From positions 6,601,685 to 6,665,684 of the forward strand of contig OW804097.1 of NCBI GenBank assembly GCA_942159475.1: a stretch of 64,000 bases of DNA, given 5' to 3'. The notes under the pieces were generated by a model. The model saw only the letters and a list, made by a program, of their open reading frames with translations. It did not search any database and was not told where the DNA came from. Source of the DNA: Sthenelais limicola (Eukaryota > Annelida > Polychaeta > Phyllodocida > Sigalionidae). Each line of letters starts with the position of its first letter. Position 1 is the first letter of the stretch. The position numbers and the translations under genes are program-made. Below, one piece after another: positions 1 through 13,700 of the stretch.

Positions 1-99
1 TTGGAATATCCTTTTCCTTTTCGGAATATCCACTCCTTTTCCAAATATCCACTCCTTTTCACCCAAATGTACCATGATGTATTCCTACCCCAACATGAC

Positions 100-205
100 T
101 GGGAGGGAGAAGGAGGGTGAGAGGGAGAGGGAGGGTGAGCGGGGGAGGGGGGGGGGTGAGCGGGAGGGGAGAGGGAGAGAGGGAGAAAGAGAAAGGAAGA
201 GAAGA
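100..205. repeat. Purine-rich low-complexity tract
   Basis: GGGAGAGGGAGGGTGAGC-type repeats. Just before it, 3-60 has three units of AATATCCACTCCTTTTCC. Similar tracts lie at 15655-15815, 22070-22620, 53955-54015 and 36001-36046 (the last is G-rich GGTGGTGGTGG, a possible G-quadruplex). Confidence 0.8.
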
Positions 206-310
206 TGTATTGGATGTGTTATGTAACACTGCTACACTACAAAGATAGCTGGTGGGCCCCCATTCAGGGGTAGTGGATAATGTTATGTAACACTGAGCCA
301 CTGAGTCATG

Positions 311-547
311 TGGGTTAGATATTCAGAAAATGTACAATTCATCTTCACCAATCCTCTCCAATAACCCAAATTTCAGACCAAAATAAAGTTCAAAATACAG
401 TTCAACCTAACCAAACAGATTGCTAGAATCAATGCAATGCCAAATGTACAGGTATTTACATAATATTGACCAAATTGCAGCCTAATTTAGCAGAATATAC
501 TAAATGTGTACAGCTGCCAATTGTACATTTTCTGAAAATCTGACCCA
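311..547. mobile_element. MITE of the TGGGTCAGATTTTCAG family, complete copy
   Basis: 29-bp terminal inverted repeats, 27 of 29 matching (311-339 and 519-547; core CAGAAAATGTACAATT). Further copies: 21261-21467 (degenerate, abutting Helitron copy 1), 28547-28740 (left end only) and 43978-44003 (right end only). Confidence 0.7.
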
Positions 548-1507
548 TGTCTGCTTTTGTATGGGTAGAAAAGGAGTGTCCCAGGGAGGACACCAATGAG
601 AAAAGATGGCCAAATCTAGACATAGGAGTCACAGCAGCCAGACATGGCTTTTCAAGTAGGGGAAATAGGAAAATGGTGCAGTGATATACTTTTCGGTGGT
701 GAATATCTAAGGGAAATAGTGGAAAAGGAGGCTGACATGGGAAAATCGACACTGACATGGAACTTTTTGTTCTGGAAATAGTAAAATCTTCCCGGAAATA
801 GGAAGAAAGCAGTTGGAAAAGAACTATAGTATGTGAAATAGCATGTACCACAGAGGAAAAGTCTGTACCGATTTCATCATTTGTACATATGTCTACTTTG
901 GGACGCAACATTATTTACGCACTTTTTAAAATGTGTAAGATTCAGTAGAATTAAGGAGGTCCTGGTGGACAGAAGCATGATATTATTTCCGCATTTGATA
1001 TTTTGATTTTGAGGGAGAAGCAGTCATATTTTGCCTCTCATTGACCTTTTTAGAACATTCCAGGTGATACATAATATGGTGTACGGACAGTGCCTGGGTA
1101 AACCCCCCATATCAATGCCCCCCACCATGCCATTACCCCAAAGGTCAAATGCCATATATGCCATATGCCTTTATCCCGCCATTCAAGAACTACGCCAGCA
1201 TATTTATGTAGGGGCAAACATGTTTTCAATACACTATGGGATCCACCAAGGAATTCATATAATTTGTTGGCATCGAAGCCGGTAATATGGTCTATTTAAA
1301 TGTCATACATGTCAGGCATTAAAGTCTAGTTGAAACGATGCCATATGCATATTATAATTGTGCTACAATCATATGTCAGTCGAGCTTTAGAGATCATTAT
1401 GGGCGTCTTGACGTATTGGAGTTTATAATAATTGCAGAAGTACATTTTTATGTATAGTAGAATAGAAGTGTTTGTTGCATAGTCTTTCAATATACACTTA
1501 TACTTAC

Positions 1508-1773
1508 TTTGATTTCTGAGAAAGAAACAAGAGTGTAATGCTTCCCTTTACGGAAGAGGCCAATATTCCTCAATATCTTTATCTCTTCCGTTTCATCTTC
1601 TTTCTTCATGAGTGCGTCCATGACCACCTCAATAGACAGTCCGAAGGCATGAAAGAGGTCAGACCATTCGTTGATTGGGTGGAATTCGATGTTAATACCT
1701 TTTTTTCTCATTAGGTTTTCTTTGCTGGGAACAACCAGGGCTCCTGAGGTTACACACTCATCTATCTGTGTAT
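1508..1773 (-). CDS. Exon 15 of gene iv: module X
   Basis: Reads QIDECVTSGALVV, KKGINIEFHPINEWSDLFHA and ALMKKEDETEEIKILRNIGL, then YTLVSFSEIK before the donor. It is the paralogue of gene ii exon 13 (263 nt there, 266 nt here, same phases). Nothing further of this gene is visible in 1-1507, so the next exon must lie beyond the left edge or is not recognisable. Confidence 0.75.
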
Positions 1774-4700
1774 CTATAGAAACAAACATATTATATTGGT
1801 TTAATGGTATTCCTTATAACTTGTGCTAGCAACATATACAGTAAAGCGCTCTGGCCACTGCCAACAAAATCGTTGGTGATGAGCTAGTCGATGAGAATTT
1901 TGTCAAATTTATTGCATTGTCTTTACACAGACTTGTCATCGCTATGTCTTCAGCAACAGCAAGCGATGAGTGGGCGATGTGAAAATTGCATCAACAAGGG
2001 TAGCAATGAAGATCAAACACGTTTGATATTTCCCACCGATGTGATTTTGCGTTGGTGCATTGTCAATGGAGGTAACAGCCTTGCTGATGCGTTGCTGATG
2101 CATTGCCGATGTCTAGTTGATGTCTAGTCGATGAGATTCCTTATGTAAAAGCAAGAAAATTAAGCGGTCCGGCCACTGTCAACAAAACCGTTGGCAATGC
2201 TTTGGCGATGAGGTAGTCGATAAGATTTTTGTGAAATTTATTGCATTGTCTTTGCATCGACTTCTCATCGCTATGCCTTCATCAATAGCCAGCGGTGAGT
2301 GGGCGATGGAGATAATGGCCGTGGTGCTTGAGAAGTTGATGAGATTCCACATATAAAAGCATGAAAGATAGTTCTATAGTTGCCAAGCTTTTTTCGTTGT
2401 CGATGACAAGACGATACCACCACTGATAACCCTCCGCATCGCCGGCAATTACATTGTTTTTGCATCAACTTTGCATTGACACCATTTTGTTGACAGTGGC
2501 CAAACCACTTTAATTACATAGTTGCCAGACTTTTTTCTATTGTCGATGCCAAGATGAGGTTGCCACCAATAACCCCCCTCATCGATCTACATCACTGACA
2601 ATTACATCATCGTTACATGTTTTGTTGACAGTGGCCAGACCACTTAATATGACACTTACACTGTGAGATTGATACACCTAGATAAATCTTTAAGTAGAAC
2701 ATTTACAGACATCAATCAATTCCAAAATGAAGGTATCTCTAATTAGAAAATACCTTAGAACGATAAGAAGATTAAAATATAGATATGAATTTATTTCAAC
2801 ATTTCCATGAACAAAATAACATGCTTATTCCCTGTTATCTTTATGAAAGAACCATCTTGGTACATAAATGGCATTGGTAAGTAGGGACGAATTGATACTT
2901 AGTAGACAGGAAACACAAACAATTCTTGGTTATCATCAAAACAAAGATTGGGATTAAAGAAGATGCTTTCAGAATATGATAATCTTACATGTTTTTGATG
3001 CTACTGGTGCCCCTCTTGTTGGTATAACTCTAACAGAGGTTGAAACATCATCTAAAAGAAGGGATTAAGATTGAGGATTTAGGAGTTCTTCTAGGCTAGA
3101 AAGCACATAAAGGTAGAAGGAAAATAAAAATTGTATACATGTTACAACAGTCGGAATCTCTAAATCTAATTAGTATTTCCCATTAAACTTTTCCATTTGA
3201 TTTTACATAATACACCTTCCTGCTTTCCAAATCTAATACAGTCGAATACTTTATGATTAGGGTGCCTAGTATGTCTGATAAACATTTACAGCATTTTTTG
3301 TTGCCAGGGGCCAAACTGAGTTAAGATTAATGCAGTTATAAAAACTAACAAGAGTAAGGCTGAGAACCCAAAAGCCAGGAGAGTTAATTGGGCATTTTTC
3401 TTTTGTACAAATCTTTATTCAGGATATAATGGAATAGTGGCATAAGCCATAGCTATTTATTGAGGGTTTAGGAGCATATATAATCAATACTAATACTCAC
3501 AGCTGTAAATTCGGGCAAGATTTTCTAGTTCCCTCTGCAAAGGTAACCGCTCATTAGTGACATCATCGACCTCATAGATATCATTCATACATTTGACCTT
3601 TTTGTTCTTGAGAAACTTTATGGCATCGTTGCGTTCTTCAGTAGTTGCCCAGACATTCACAACAAACTCAATGAAGGATCGATTTTCCCCTACTAGCAAC
3701 TGTAAAAAATACATATGTGATAACGATTAATGCTTCTTTGCTTGAAATAGCTATTGAACTATTTAGATTAATACTTATTTTTAACAATCAGGGTGACAGA
3801 TATATTCTGATATATTTGTATTCGTTGCATGTATAAGTATTTTTATTCATGTAAAAAGTACAGGAAATGTTCAAAAGCTTCTGCAGTGCAGTTCTCCAAG
3901 CTCGACCTTCAACCAAGTATTGAAAGAATAATAACAATCAGTTACAGAATTCTTTACTTATTATACATGAATTCAAAAGCTTTTAATTTTTTAATAAAAA
4001 TGCCATTATCAATTGGCACTAGAACCCTGATACAACAGTAAGAGGATCACAGGGAAATTTTTATTGAACCATAAAAAGGTCCCTCTTTGAGAGGTGTATA
4101 TATACGTTCCATCAAATATTTACCGCAGATGCAATGAAAAGCATTATCTATTTGGGGATATTATAAATGATAACCTACCCCTGTCTAGCAGTGTAATTTG
4201 TCTGAGTGATATTAGCAAGGGAGTAATGAAACTAGCATCCATGGTAAAATTATAACGTTAAGAAATATCATATGAATTATGATGATAAATATATGGTATT
4301 GTGCTTAAGATGGCGAAAATACTTACAGGTTTCTCCAAGTCCTCTTTTGGTGCTGAAAAATATAAGCAACACCATAAGAATAGCCAAAAGCAGATACATC
4401 AGGCACCAATTGGATTGACACACATATAAATACGTGAAATTCTGGGAGATTTTAGACAACTTCCTACCATTTAAAAAACAAGGGAAAATTATAAATGGAA
4501 ATAAATTGATCCTGACACACAAACCATGATATACGCCAATGAGGGACCTGGTATTAACTATAATTAAGTAATTAGCCTATATAGTTGGAGCCATATCATA
4601 TCCAATTAGACAACGACACAATCTGCAACGTCATAGACAATCTATCCAGATGTGATGAAATTCCTAAACTAATTTCAACGTCATTAAATGGCAGCTAATT

Positions 4701-7700
4701 TATGTACTCAACCTATCAGCAACCGAAGGCAAAATGCCTAAAATAAGGAAGTGTGCCAGAGTAATACCCATCCCCCAAAGGAAAAACAATAGCCACATAG
4801 AAAATAATAATATGATATCGGCTTTTTAAGGATTAATCTGGTTAAGAAAAATGCCTCCGCCACGGAAACAATTTACCTACTATTACATCAACAAGATTCA
4901 ATATTAAGGTCATTACACTTTAACTATAAATGACAAATAGACAGAGATTATCATTTTAGGAAACGTCGACAATTAAAGTCAGTAGACCTACTTGCCGACA
5001 AACCTTGGCATACAAAGACAACTTATGATCTTGTATTTTTAGAAACTTCTTCTGGATGTAATCGGTGACAAGACCAAAACAAGGACAATTGTATTTTGAC
5101 GGAATCTAGCTTGTAATACCGATATATAGTCAGCCAAGAGGTTCTCTCAAGACAACAGGTTACAGATTAATTGCTGCAGCAATGACACAATTTCAATATT
5201 ACAAATTCCCCCTCTAGTTGGTTCTCAGCTCTATTACATATGGTTTAAAAAGCACAGGGGCATACATTTTGATTTAATGGACCTCCTTTGTGTGTCTCTT
5301 ATGGGATAGCACCTTAAGAACTTACGCTGCATTAGACTGACTATCTGTGGTTGCCCATCCTTCAGAATACACTGCAATACGTTGTAATATTGGCTGTAGG
5401 ATCCTTTCGAGACTAGCGTAAGTAACTCCCTCACTCTTTCAGGGCCATCCCGTTTTTTCTGTGAATAAAACAATTTGCCACTTATTCGGCGATATATTTG
5501 CTTTATGTACACATACCACACTATTGGTAATTATTATTTAATTGTCTTAATGCTTTGTTCTTCGTGTTCACGCTGCATGTAACACCAAAAAGGTTGATTA
5601 TTATACAATTTGGATATAATAATGTGCTGCTGTATACCTTTCCTCTCATTCTTTATTTTTGCTCTGACTTGTGCTATAAGTGAATTATCATAGATGCCAA
5701 ATTTTGTCCACACAATGAATATAATTTCAATGAATCAAGTAGTTTTCTGTATCTGCTTTTCTTTCGTTAGCCTAATTGCAGAAATATTTAATATGCATTG
5801 ATACAGGCCGAGCCAATCGCATATCCAGCTCGTTTTACTTGTTGATGTGTTAATTATTACCAAGGGAGAGTCCATCTTCTGTGTCATCAATAAAGAATGA
5901 CTCTGGTGTACCGCGACCACGTGTATGATAATAATAAAGTAACATTTACATCTTTATCGACTTGGAAATGTTGATAGTAAATTGTCCTTGGCTGATCTGT
6001 CGCATTGACTCTGGACGATTTGGCGCTCTAGTGGCTTCCCTTAGGGAATCCTGATTCTCCACATAGGCAACAGGGCGCGCCACCAACGAACTCGTAGGCT
6101 GCATTAGTGTCTAGAATAGTTGCCTCGCTCACCCGATTTCCTATGTTTTCGTAATCCAGGAATAGCCCAAGACTTCCCTTCATTCCCATCACATTGTGAC
6201 GATAGTCCTACTGGTGCCATACACCCCCCTGGACTTTGCGCAACCGACCCGCCCCCTACAGGGCGGATTTAGACCACCTTTAAACTTCCTTACGTTGCTC
6301 AAATACCCCTGGTCTTCTCAGTTATACAGAACTCCCAGCCATGGACCTGTTTTTTATGTTTTCCCATCTAAATGGGTACCATTACATTGTCTGAATGGCA
6401 AGTTTTGTTCCTCATGAGGCCTTTTCAGGGGACGACTTATGTATAATGTGTTACAGGAAAGTTGCAATTTTAAATATAAAGATTGGTTTAGACTCCCTCC
6501 CCTGTCGCACCTCTCACACACAATGCTCCTTCACTCACTCACATAGCCCAGTACCACACACTGCCCCTCCCACTGCCTGCCACTGCCTGCTACTGCCTGC
6601 CACTAGGGTGTGTGTAGCCTTGCCTCAAGGCTACACACACACTAGGCAGGTAGGCAGTCAGGTATCAAAAACTAACCCATGGATTCTAATGTGAAGGGAG
6701 GAGTGAAGGGTGGGTGGCTGGTGGGCATGCAGTGTCATTCAAGGTGAGAAAAACGACAACTATAAGAACAAAAACAAATAAGTACAGCAAGCAAAAGTAC
6801 TAGCGGGTAAAATTTCTGGACAGAAATTCTGCCAGAAATTAAAGTATATTAGATGAGTATGAAAAAGTATTCTGGTATACACATACCCATCTCTCGAGAT
6901 CATGGGGCCGCATAAACTTCATTGTCACCAGCTTATCCAGTAGCGTGTCATCCACCCTCATGTTTTCAACAATGTCCTTCCAGTTCGCTTGGAAATTGCT
7001 TTTAATATCATCACTAAGGAGTTTATGCTTATTCTGGAATGTATACGTTTTAAAGAACATAATAATTCCTGCTATACTGCATTTCCGTACTACTGAATTT
7101 GTCCAAGAGATCAATGGCTATTACTCTTGAACAATCTAACTTAAACATAGCAAAGCTTTCCAAAATGACTCATTAAAATTAAATATATTTACCACTTTGT
7201 CCGGTTCGTTCATGTACAATAGATTTAATTCCTCTTCTTCCTGTATTGGAAAACACATTAAGAGACAGAGATCATTCTATTTATTTATATCATAGATATA
7301 TGTATAGTCGTGAAGCGTTTCCAATAGTTGATGACCCTAGGACCATGCACGCTGGCATCTTTGTAATCAGCTACTATATCCTGTAGTTTCACTCTTTTAC
7401 AGTATCATAAAGATACTCTGTCTCAGCGGAAACATTCACATATTGAAGGGTAAGAAGGGCTGGATATCTTGGATATTCGCCCGGGCTCAGGCACCAAAAC
7501 GGATTGAAACTTGGTATTAAATAAACTGGACTATTTACGCTGGCAAGGGCAGATAGATCGGGGTTTGTGTTTCTCTTATTGAGTTGTCTTCCTTACTCCA
7601 ACTGAACGCAGCTGACGCGGAGAAATCACTACACAGCCTAACTAAATCATTAAAGTAAAATATTGCATACTAGCTTAAACATTGTCATTATCAAGCGACA

Positions 7701-10700
7701 GCCCCGCCTTCCCACCCAAGTTATCCTTTGTAGTATTAATACTATATGATTCAATGGGACCACCGCACGATTAGTTAGTGGTCTTTATAAGTTAAATATT
7801 GCACATTCGATTATTTTAGAATAAAAAATTAGTAATAATAATATTTTTCTGGGGACTATTCTATATTTATTTGCGATGTCATCGTCAAGGGACACCATAC
7901 TACCCCATACTTAAAATTGCCTATTTCCCATCTCTGTCAACAAAATAGTCATACTATTGGGACACTTTTTTTGCACAGATTATCTCAAAGTAATAATAAT
8001 TTGGCCATTTTATTGACTCCAAGGCTTAAAAATCCCATATTGTCGAATTCGTAGAATAGGTCATATAATTATGGGATAGATGTTTCTCCCATGGACCATA
8101 CTCTACTTATAGATTACATACATCTATAGAAAGCAGAAGGTGCTATGAACTATCCAATCACAACGCGACTCACGAGGATATTACCCAGCCGAGGATTGCC
8201 CCTCAGGAGACCCCATGGTTGGGCTCGTCCGATGAGTTGAGAATAAAACAATCATTACCTGTTGGATCCCATGGATTTCGTCATTGACAGGTGCTTTTTG
8301 TGGACGTTTAACGTTTCTCTTAGACACTTGTGCTGTAGTGGGCTGAAACAAGAATGTGTTTTATCAGGTAGTATACATACTATAAATGCCATGATCAAGT
8401 CAAAGTTATAATTTGTAAATGATCGATATAACTTTATCTAGTCCATATTCTCAGCAGCAGTCTCGTCTGGTATTATCATTGTAATACCTTCCTCAATCTT
8501 CAAACTTATACTTAATATTTATGAATGGCTTTGTTTATCATACATTTATTTGAGGAAAATCTGACATTTAGTCACTGATGAACCCCATAACACGTACTTG
8601 ACAAAGATTAATTCGCCTTTGCAATCAGGCTTCAGCTGACTTTGGTTCTGTATCATAATGTATCAACAGCCAGAGCAGTTTATCCATCAACATGGGTTTT
8701 TGTTTTTCTTTGAGAAAGATCAAGTGTGTACAAATCTACTCTTCAGTGAAGCTCTTTGTCTCACATACCTTGCCGCTAGGAGCTGGGTGCTGTGCAACAG
8801 GGGGCATAGTCTTTGATGTCTGTGGAGCCATGGTATCTGCTGTGCTCTGTACAAAATAAACAAGGTAAACTATTTCATAATGTCTCAGGCAGTTAGTTAT
8901 TAATTTCAGTCTGCATGGGTAGTATTTGGTGAAATATATAGTGCAGGGTGTAGGACATTAGTAAATCCTAACACTTTAGAATCATGGACGGAATGAATTA
9001 TGGATAAGATTCTTTAACCAATGTTAAAACAATGGGCAACTGTATGGTAGGTATTTTGTCCCCTTACCTGACTAGCGGCACCATGAGGCTGCACAGATGG
9101 AGGAGTTTGTGAATGTGTCGGCTTATTCACTGCAGGAGGTGGGCGCTGTGTATGAATAATTTTTTTGTATAAATCATAAGAATTAAATATTTAATATCAG
9201 AGTATGTTGAATGTTTCCTGAATTCAATTTAATGAATACTATGAAATAATGGATTTCGTACACAATCTGGAATTATGTGTCAGGAGTAAAATGATTATGC
9301 CAGGTTTTTAATGTACGATTTTGTGACACAGTTATTTCGAAACACCACATAAATATCAACTGATGTGGGAAACCTTATATAGGTTCCTGCTGTTTGCCTG
9401 CTGTAGAAATGTCCGTGTCGGCTCCATAAAAGGAATCACAACACAAACACAAGTCTGTCTATTGCCAGCTGAATTTCCAACACACTCGGGTAGCCTACAC
9501 ATCGCGGGGATTTTATGCTTCAGAAAAATAATAAAAAAAAAACGCTATTTCTAATCGAAATATATTGCCAATATGTTCAGATTCTGAAAGAGCATGCTTT
9601 TCTACCCCTACATATTTAGTTTTATCGGCACTTGTATCTAAATAAGGAAGATAATATTGGTGCATTTAGGGAAGTTTGAAGGGAAAGTATAAGGACTGTA
9701 GATGCCGTGCCGGTGTCATGACGAAAAGTGACCCATGGGTCGATTTTCGGCAATCGAAAAGTGACCCACCCTATCGAAAATTGACCCCCTCTTGTTTTCA
9801 AATTTAATGGTCTCAAACAATATTATGGATGCCTGATATGGTATGTAGGTGTGTGTGCGGATGTTGGTACAAATATGTGTGCGGGTGTGGACGTAATTTC
9901 GCCTAGTAATGACAGCTTTAGAAACGTGTGAAAATATAGGTGTTGCTGTGTTTGCACGACCAAGTTTAGTAGTCCAGTCCCTGAACATTTTGACCCGGCA
10001 AAAATTGGTATAAAGACAATTGTGGTGTAAAATGAACCGGAATAACGAGTAGAATCACATATCCAAAATCCGCTCTGGGGAAATTTTTTTATGTGCATTT
10101 GAATGGTTTTTTTTTATTGTTTTTTTAACATTTTTTCCCAGACCGAACCGAAATAAAATCATGGCATAATGACACTTTTGGTGTCAAATGAAGCGCAATT
10201 TCAAGTAGAATAACATATCCAAAATTCACCGGCATCCGCATTGGGAAAACATTTGTATGTGCGTTTGAATATTTTGATGATTTGTATCTAGACAATTTAA
10301 ATGAACTTGCATCGATTTTTAAGTAATGTTTGGCTGTTCATTTACCCTTATTGAAGACAATGCATAGTCTTAGTTGCTAAATATTGTTATTTTACTGTGA
10401 ACTAAAATAGTAGTTAGCACATTTCAGTAATTAATGAGTCCGACCCCGCCCTCCCCCCCCCCCCTGCCAATGGAATAATCCGATTTTCCAATTCCCGATG
10501 GTATACATGTCATGATATCATTTGTATACATCATCTATGAGACAATAGTATTATACCAATGGTATCAATCAATGATACCATACATGTAGGGGGTCAATTT
10601 TCGATGGTATACATACTATATATGATACCATATGTATACATCAGGTATGAGAGAATAGTATTATACCAATGGTGTTATTATATGATACCATACATGTAGG

Positions 10701-13700
10701 GGGTCAATTTTCGATGGTATACATGTCATATGATACCATATGTATACATCAGGTATGAGGGAATAATATTATACCAATGGTATCAATCAATGATACCATA
10801 CATGTAGGGGGTCAATTTTCGATGGTATACATACTACATGATACCATATTTATACATCAGATATGAGGGAATAATATATACCAATGGTATCAATCAATGA
10901 TACCATACATGTAGGGGGTCAATTTTCGATGGTATAATACTATATATGATACCATATGTATACATCAGGTATGAGAGAATAGTATTATACCAATGGTATT
11001 ATTATATGATACCATACATGTAGGGGGTCAATTTTCGATGGCATACATGCTATATGATACCATATGTATACATCAGGTATGAGAGAATAGAACCCCACTT
11101 TCAAAGCTCATTGCAAAATCTTCGCCGCTATTGTGAGCTGCTTCAGGCTAGAAAATGTGTAATAATTATGGAATTTGAATATGATACACATGCTAATTTA
11201 GAATATATATTACTTCTGCTGATGAAAAATGGTTTCTACAAATGCACAGACGTTCATCAGTACGAAAAAACAAATATTCATGTAATCATGCATTTTAACT
11301 GATCTAGAATTGGAAAACATTACTTGGGAATATTTGTGTCGCCGTTATGACATGTATTAGCTTCAAAGGAATAGACTTTCCCTAAACTAATCAGTTATAT
11401 TATATAGCATCATATTTTGGAGGAGGGAAGATGCATATGTAATTATATTTCAATAAATATTAAAGTTATTAGCCCATGACGTTTATGAATCATTTTATTC
11501 CCTCAAATGAGATTCATTCAATTGAAATGGGAATGTTTTATGTCACGTTACGACATGTAAAATAACTCCCATATTTAAAATAAAATATAAACTTATGTAC
11601 AGCTATCTGAACAATAAAACTTTAATTATCCTCTCCCCCACTTTCTACACGTGAGGGGGGATTATAACAACAAGCCAGCCTATTACCACACCTAGGGTGA
11701 TTGACTATGTACCAGGTGAATAGGTGCTACATTTAGCGCGACAATATAGGGGAGTTATAACACATTCCATGTTGTTACATTAGCTCCATGTAGCTTCGTA
11801 ACTGCTGACAAATGAACGCCCAATATGGTATAAAAGGGATGTCTTTATTTCTCTGCATAAAAGGGTGGGTCACTTTTTGATTGCTGAAATCGAAATCGAA
11901 AATTGACCCATGGGTCACTTTTCGACGTGGTCACTTTTCGATATCACACCTGCCACAACGCAATAATGTATGTAGTGACGTCTTTCCACAATGTTAGTAA
12001 CGCACCATGACAACTAGAGTCCTGGACAACGCATAATAGACATTTTCCCGCGTTGAGTATCGGAGTATAGGCCATATAGTCGGGGGAAACTGTTTTCTCC
12101 TTGGTCACAGCCAAATTCTTGTTTATATTGTACTGATGGCGCATCTGTAGAAATGCGCTCAACCCTCTGTGTATGATTTCCCTAGGGTCTATTACAAACT
12201 GCCATCATACTAAGTTGCATATGTACCAACAATTTAGGTGTTTGTTTCCAGAATACCTTCATCAATCTTCAAACTTTACTCTTTGTCTCACATACCTGGC
12301 GGCTAGGCGCTGTGTGCTGTGCAACAGGGGGCCTAGTCTTTGATGTCTGTGGAGCCATGGTATCTGCTGTGATCTGTACAAAAAAACCAAGGTAAATTAT
12401 TTCATAATGTCTCAGGCAGTTAGTTATTAATTTCAGTCTGCATGGGTAGTGTTTGGTGAAATAGATAGAGCAGGGTGTGTGACATTATACATCCCTTCCC
12501 TTTAGAATCATGGACGGAATGAATTATGGATAAGGTTCTTTAACCAATGTTAAAGATGGACAACTGTATGGTAGATATGTTGTCCCTTTACCTGAATAAT
12601 GATAGGGCTCTTCAATGTTAAAGATGGGCAACTGTATGGTAGGTATTTCGTTTCCTTGATAAATGTTCACCCGAAACGTCTGGGCCTTGTTGTATTATAA
12701 GCTAAGGAAGTATTTTTTGTGTGAATTCCTGTTTTTTTCCTTTACTTCGTTGGAAAATTCCTACACTAAAAAGCATTGAAAGTATAGACTATTCCTTCCC
12801 TGAACCATTCCTTCCCAGCTGCAAGCAAGGAAAACTGAGGGAATTCCTTCAGTCCCATACAGTTTCAATATGTTTCTCAGAATTTTCTTACGACTTTTCC
12901 ATCCCACCAAGCAGATGTAATAATGTAGGAATTTACTACAGTATTTCCCTCCTTGAACCACTCAATATTCCCGGCCTACTTCAAACAACAGTCTTCAAGG
13001 TACATGGTAAATGAGGTGACATGCCTTGTTCTCACTAGAAATCAACACTATTGAGGCACAAACAATTGAGACAAACTGGGTCAAGGACAAATCTTTACTG
13101 GTAACAATGAAACTCTCAGGTTGGTGGTTCAATCCCAACCAGTGCTGCATGTTTATTTCCTGGAACGGCTAACCTCTCAGGTCCATGGTTCGAATGCCAG
13201 CTTGAGAGGCTTGTTTTTTCTAGCCACATTCATTCAAATTATGTTAATAATCAAAGAATCAAAGTAATTACTATTTTACCCACTTTACCACTTCAAATTG
13301 AAGGAAATGTGTCATATTAATCTTTAAACCAAAGAAATGAGTGAATCCTATGCATCCTGTTTACTTTCGACTTTGCCGACCCATACCTATACAGCAAGGA
13401 ATATTCCTACGAGTTGGGAATTTCATGTAGGAATGAATGTAGGGAGGGACAAATTCTTACAGAAAAACTTCCTTGCTTAGCTTATACAACAAAGCCCTGA
13501 CCCCAATAAACTCAAACCAAAAACTCAACACCCACTCCTGTCCCCTCTGTTCTTGGGCTCAACCACTTTTACTATAGGATGTTGTTCCCTTACCTGACTA
13601 GCAGCTCCATGAGGCTGCCCAGATGGAGGTGCGTGCACATTCCGCTTATCCACTCCAGCTGGTGGGTCCTGTAGAATAATCATCATTCTTATTTAACAGA

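Noticed and set aside
456..911. 151-codon minus-strand ORF
   Set aside because: It overlaps a MITE end and has no recognisable motif, splice context or paralogue.
10497..11092. CRISPR-like regular array
   Set aside because: There are no short repeats separated by unique spacers; whole 108-bp units are similar, so it is a minisatellite in a eukaryotic genome.
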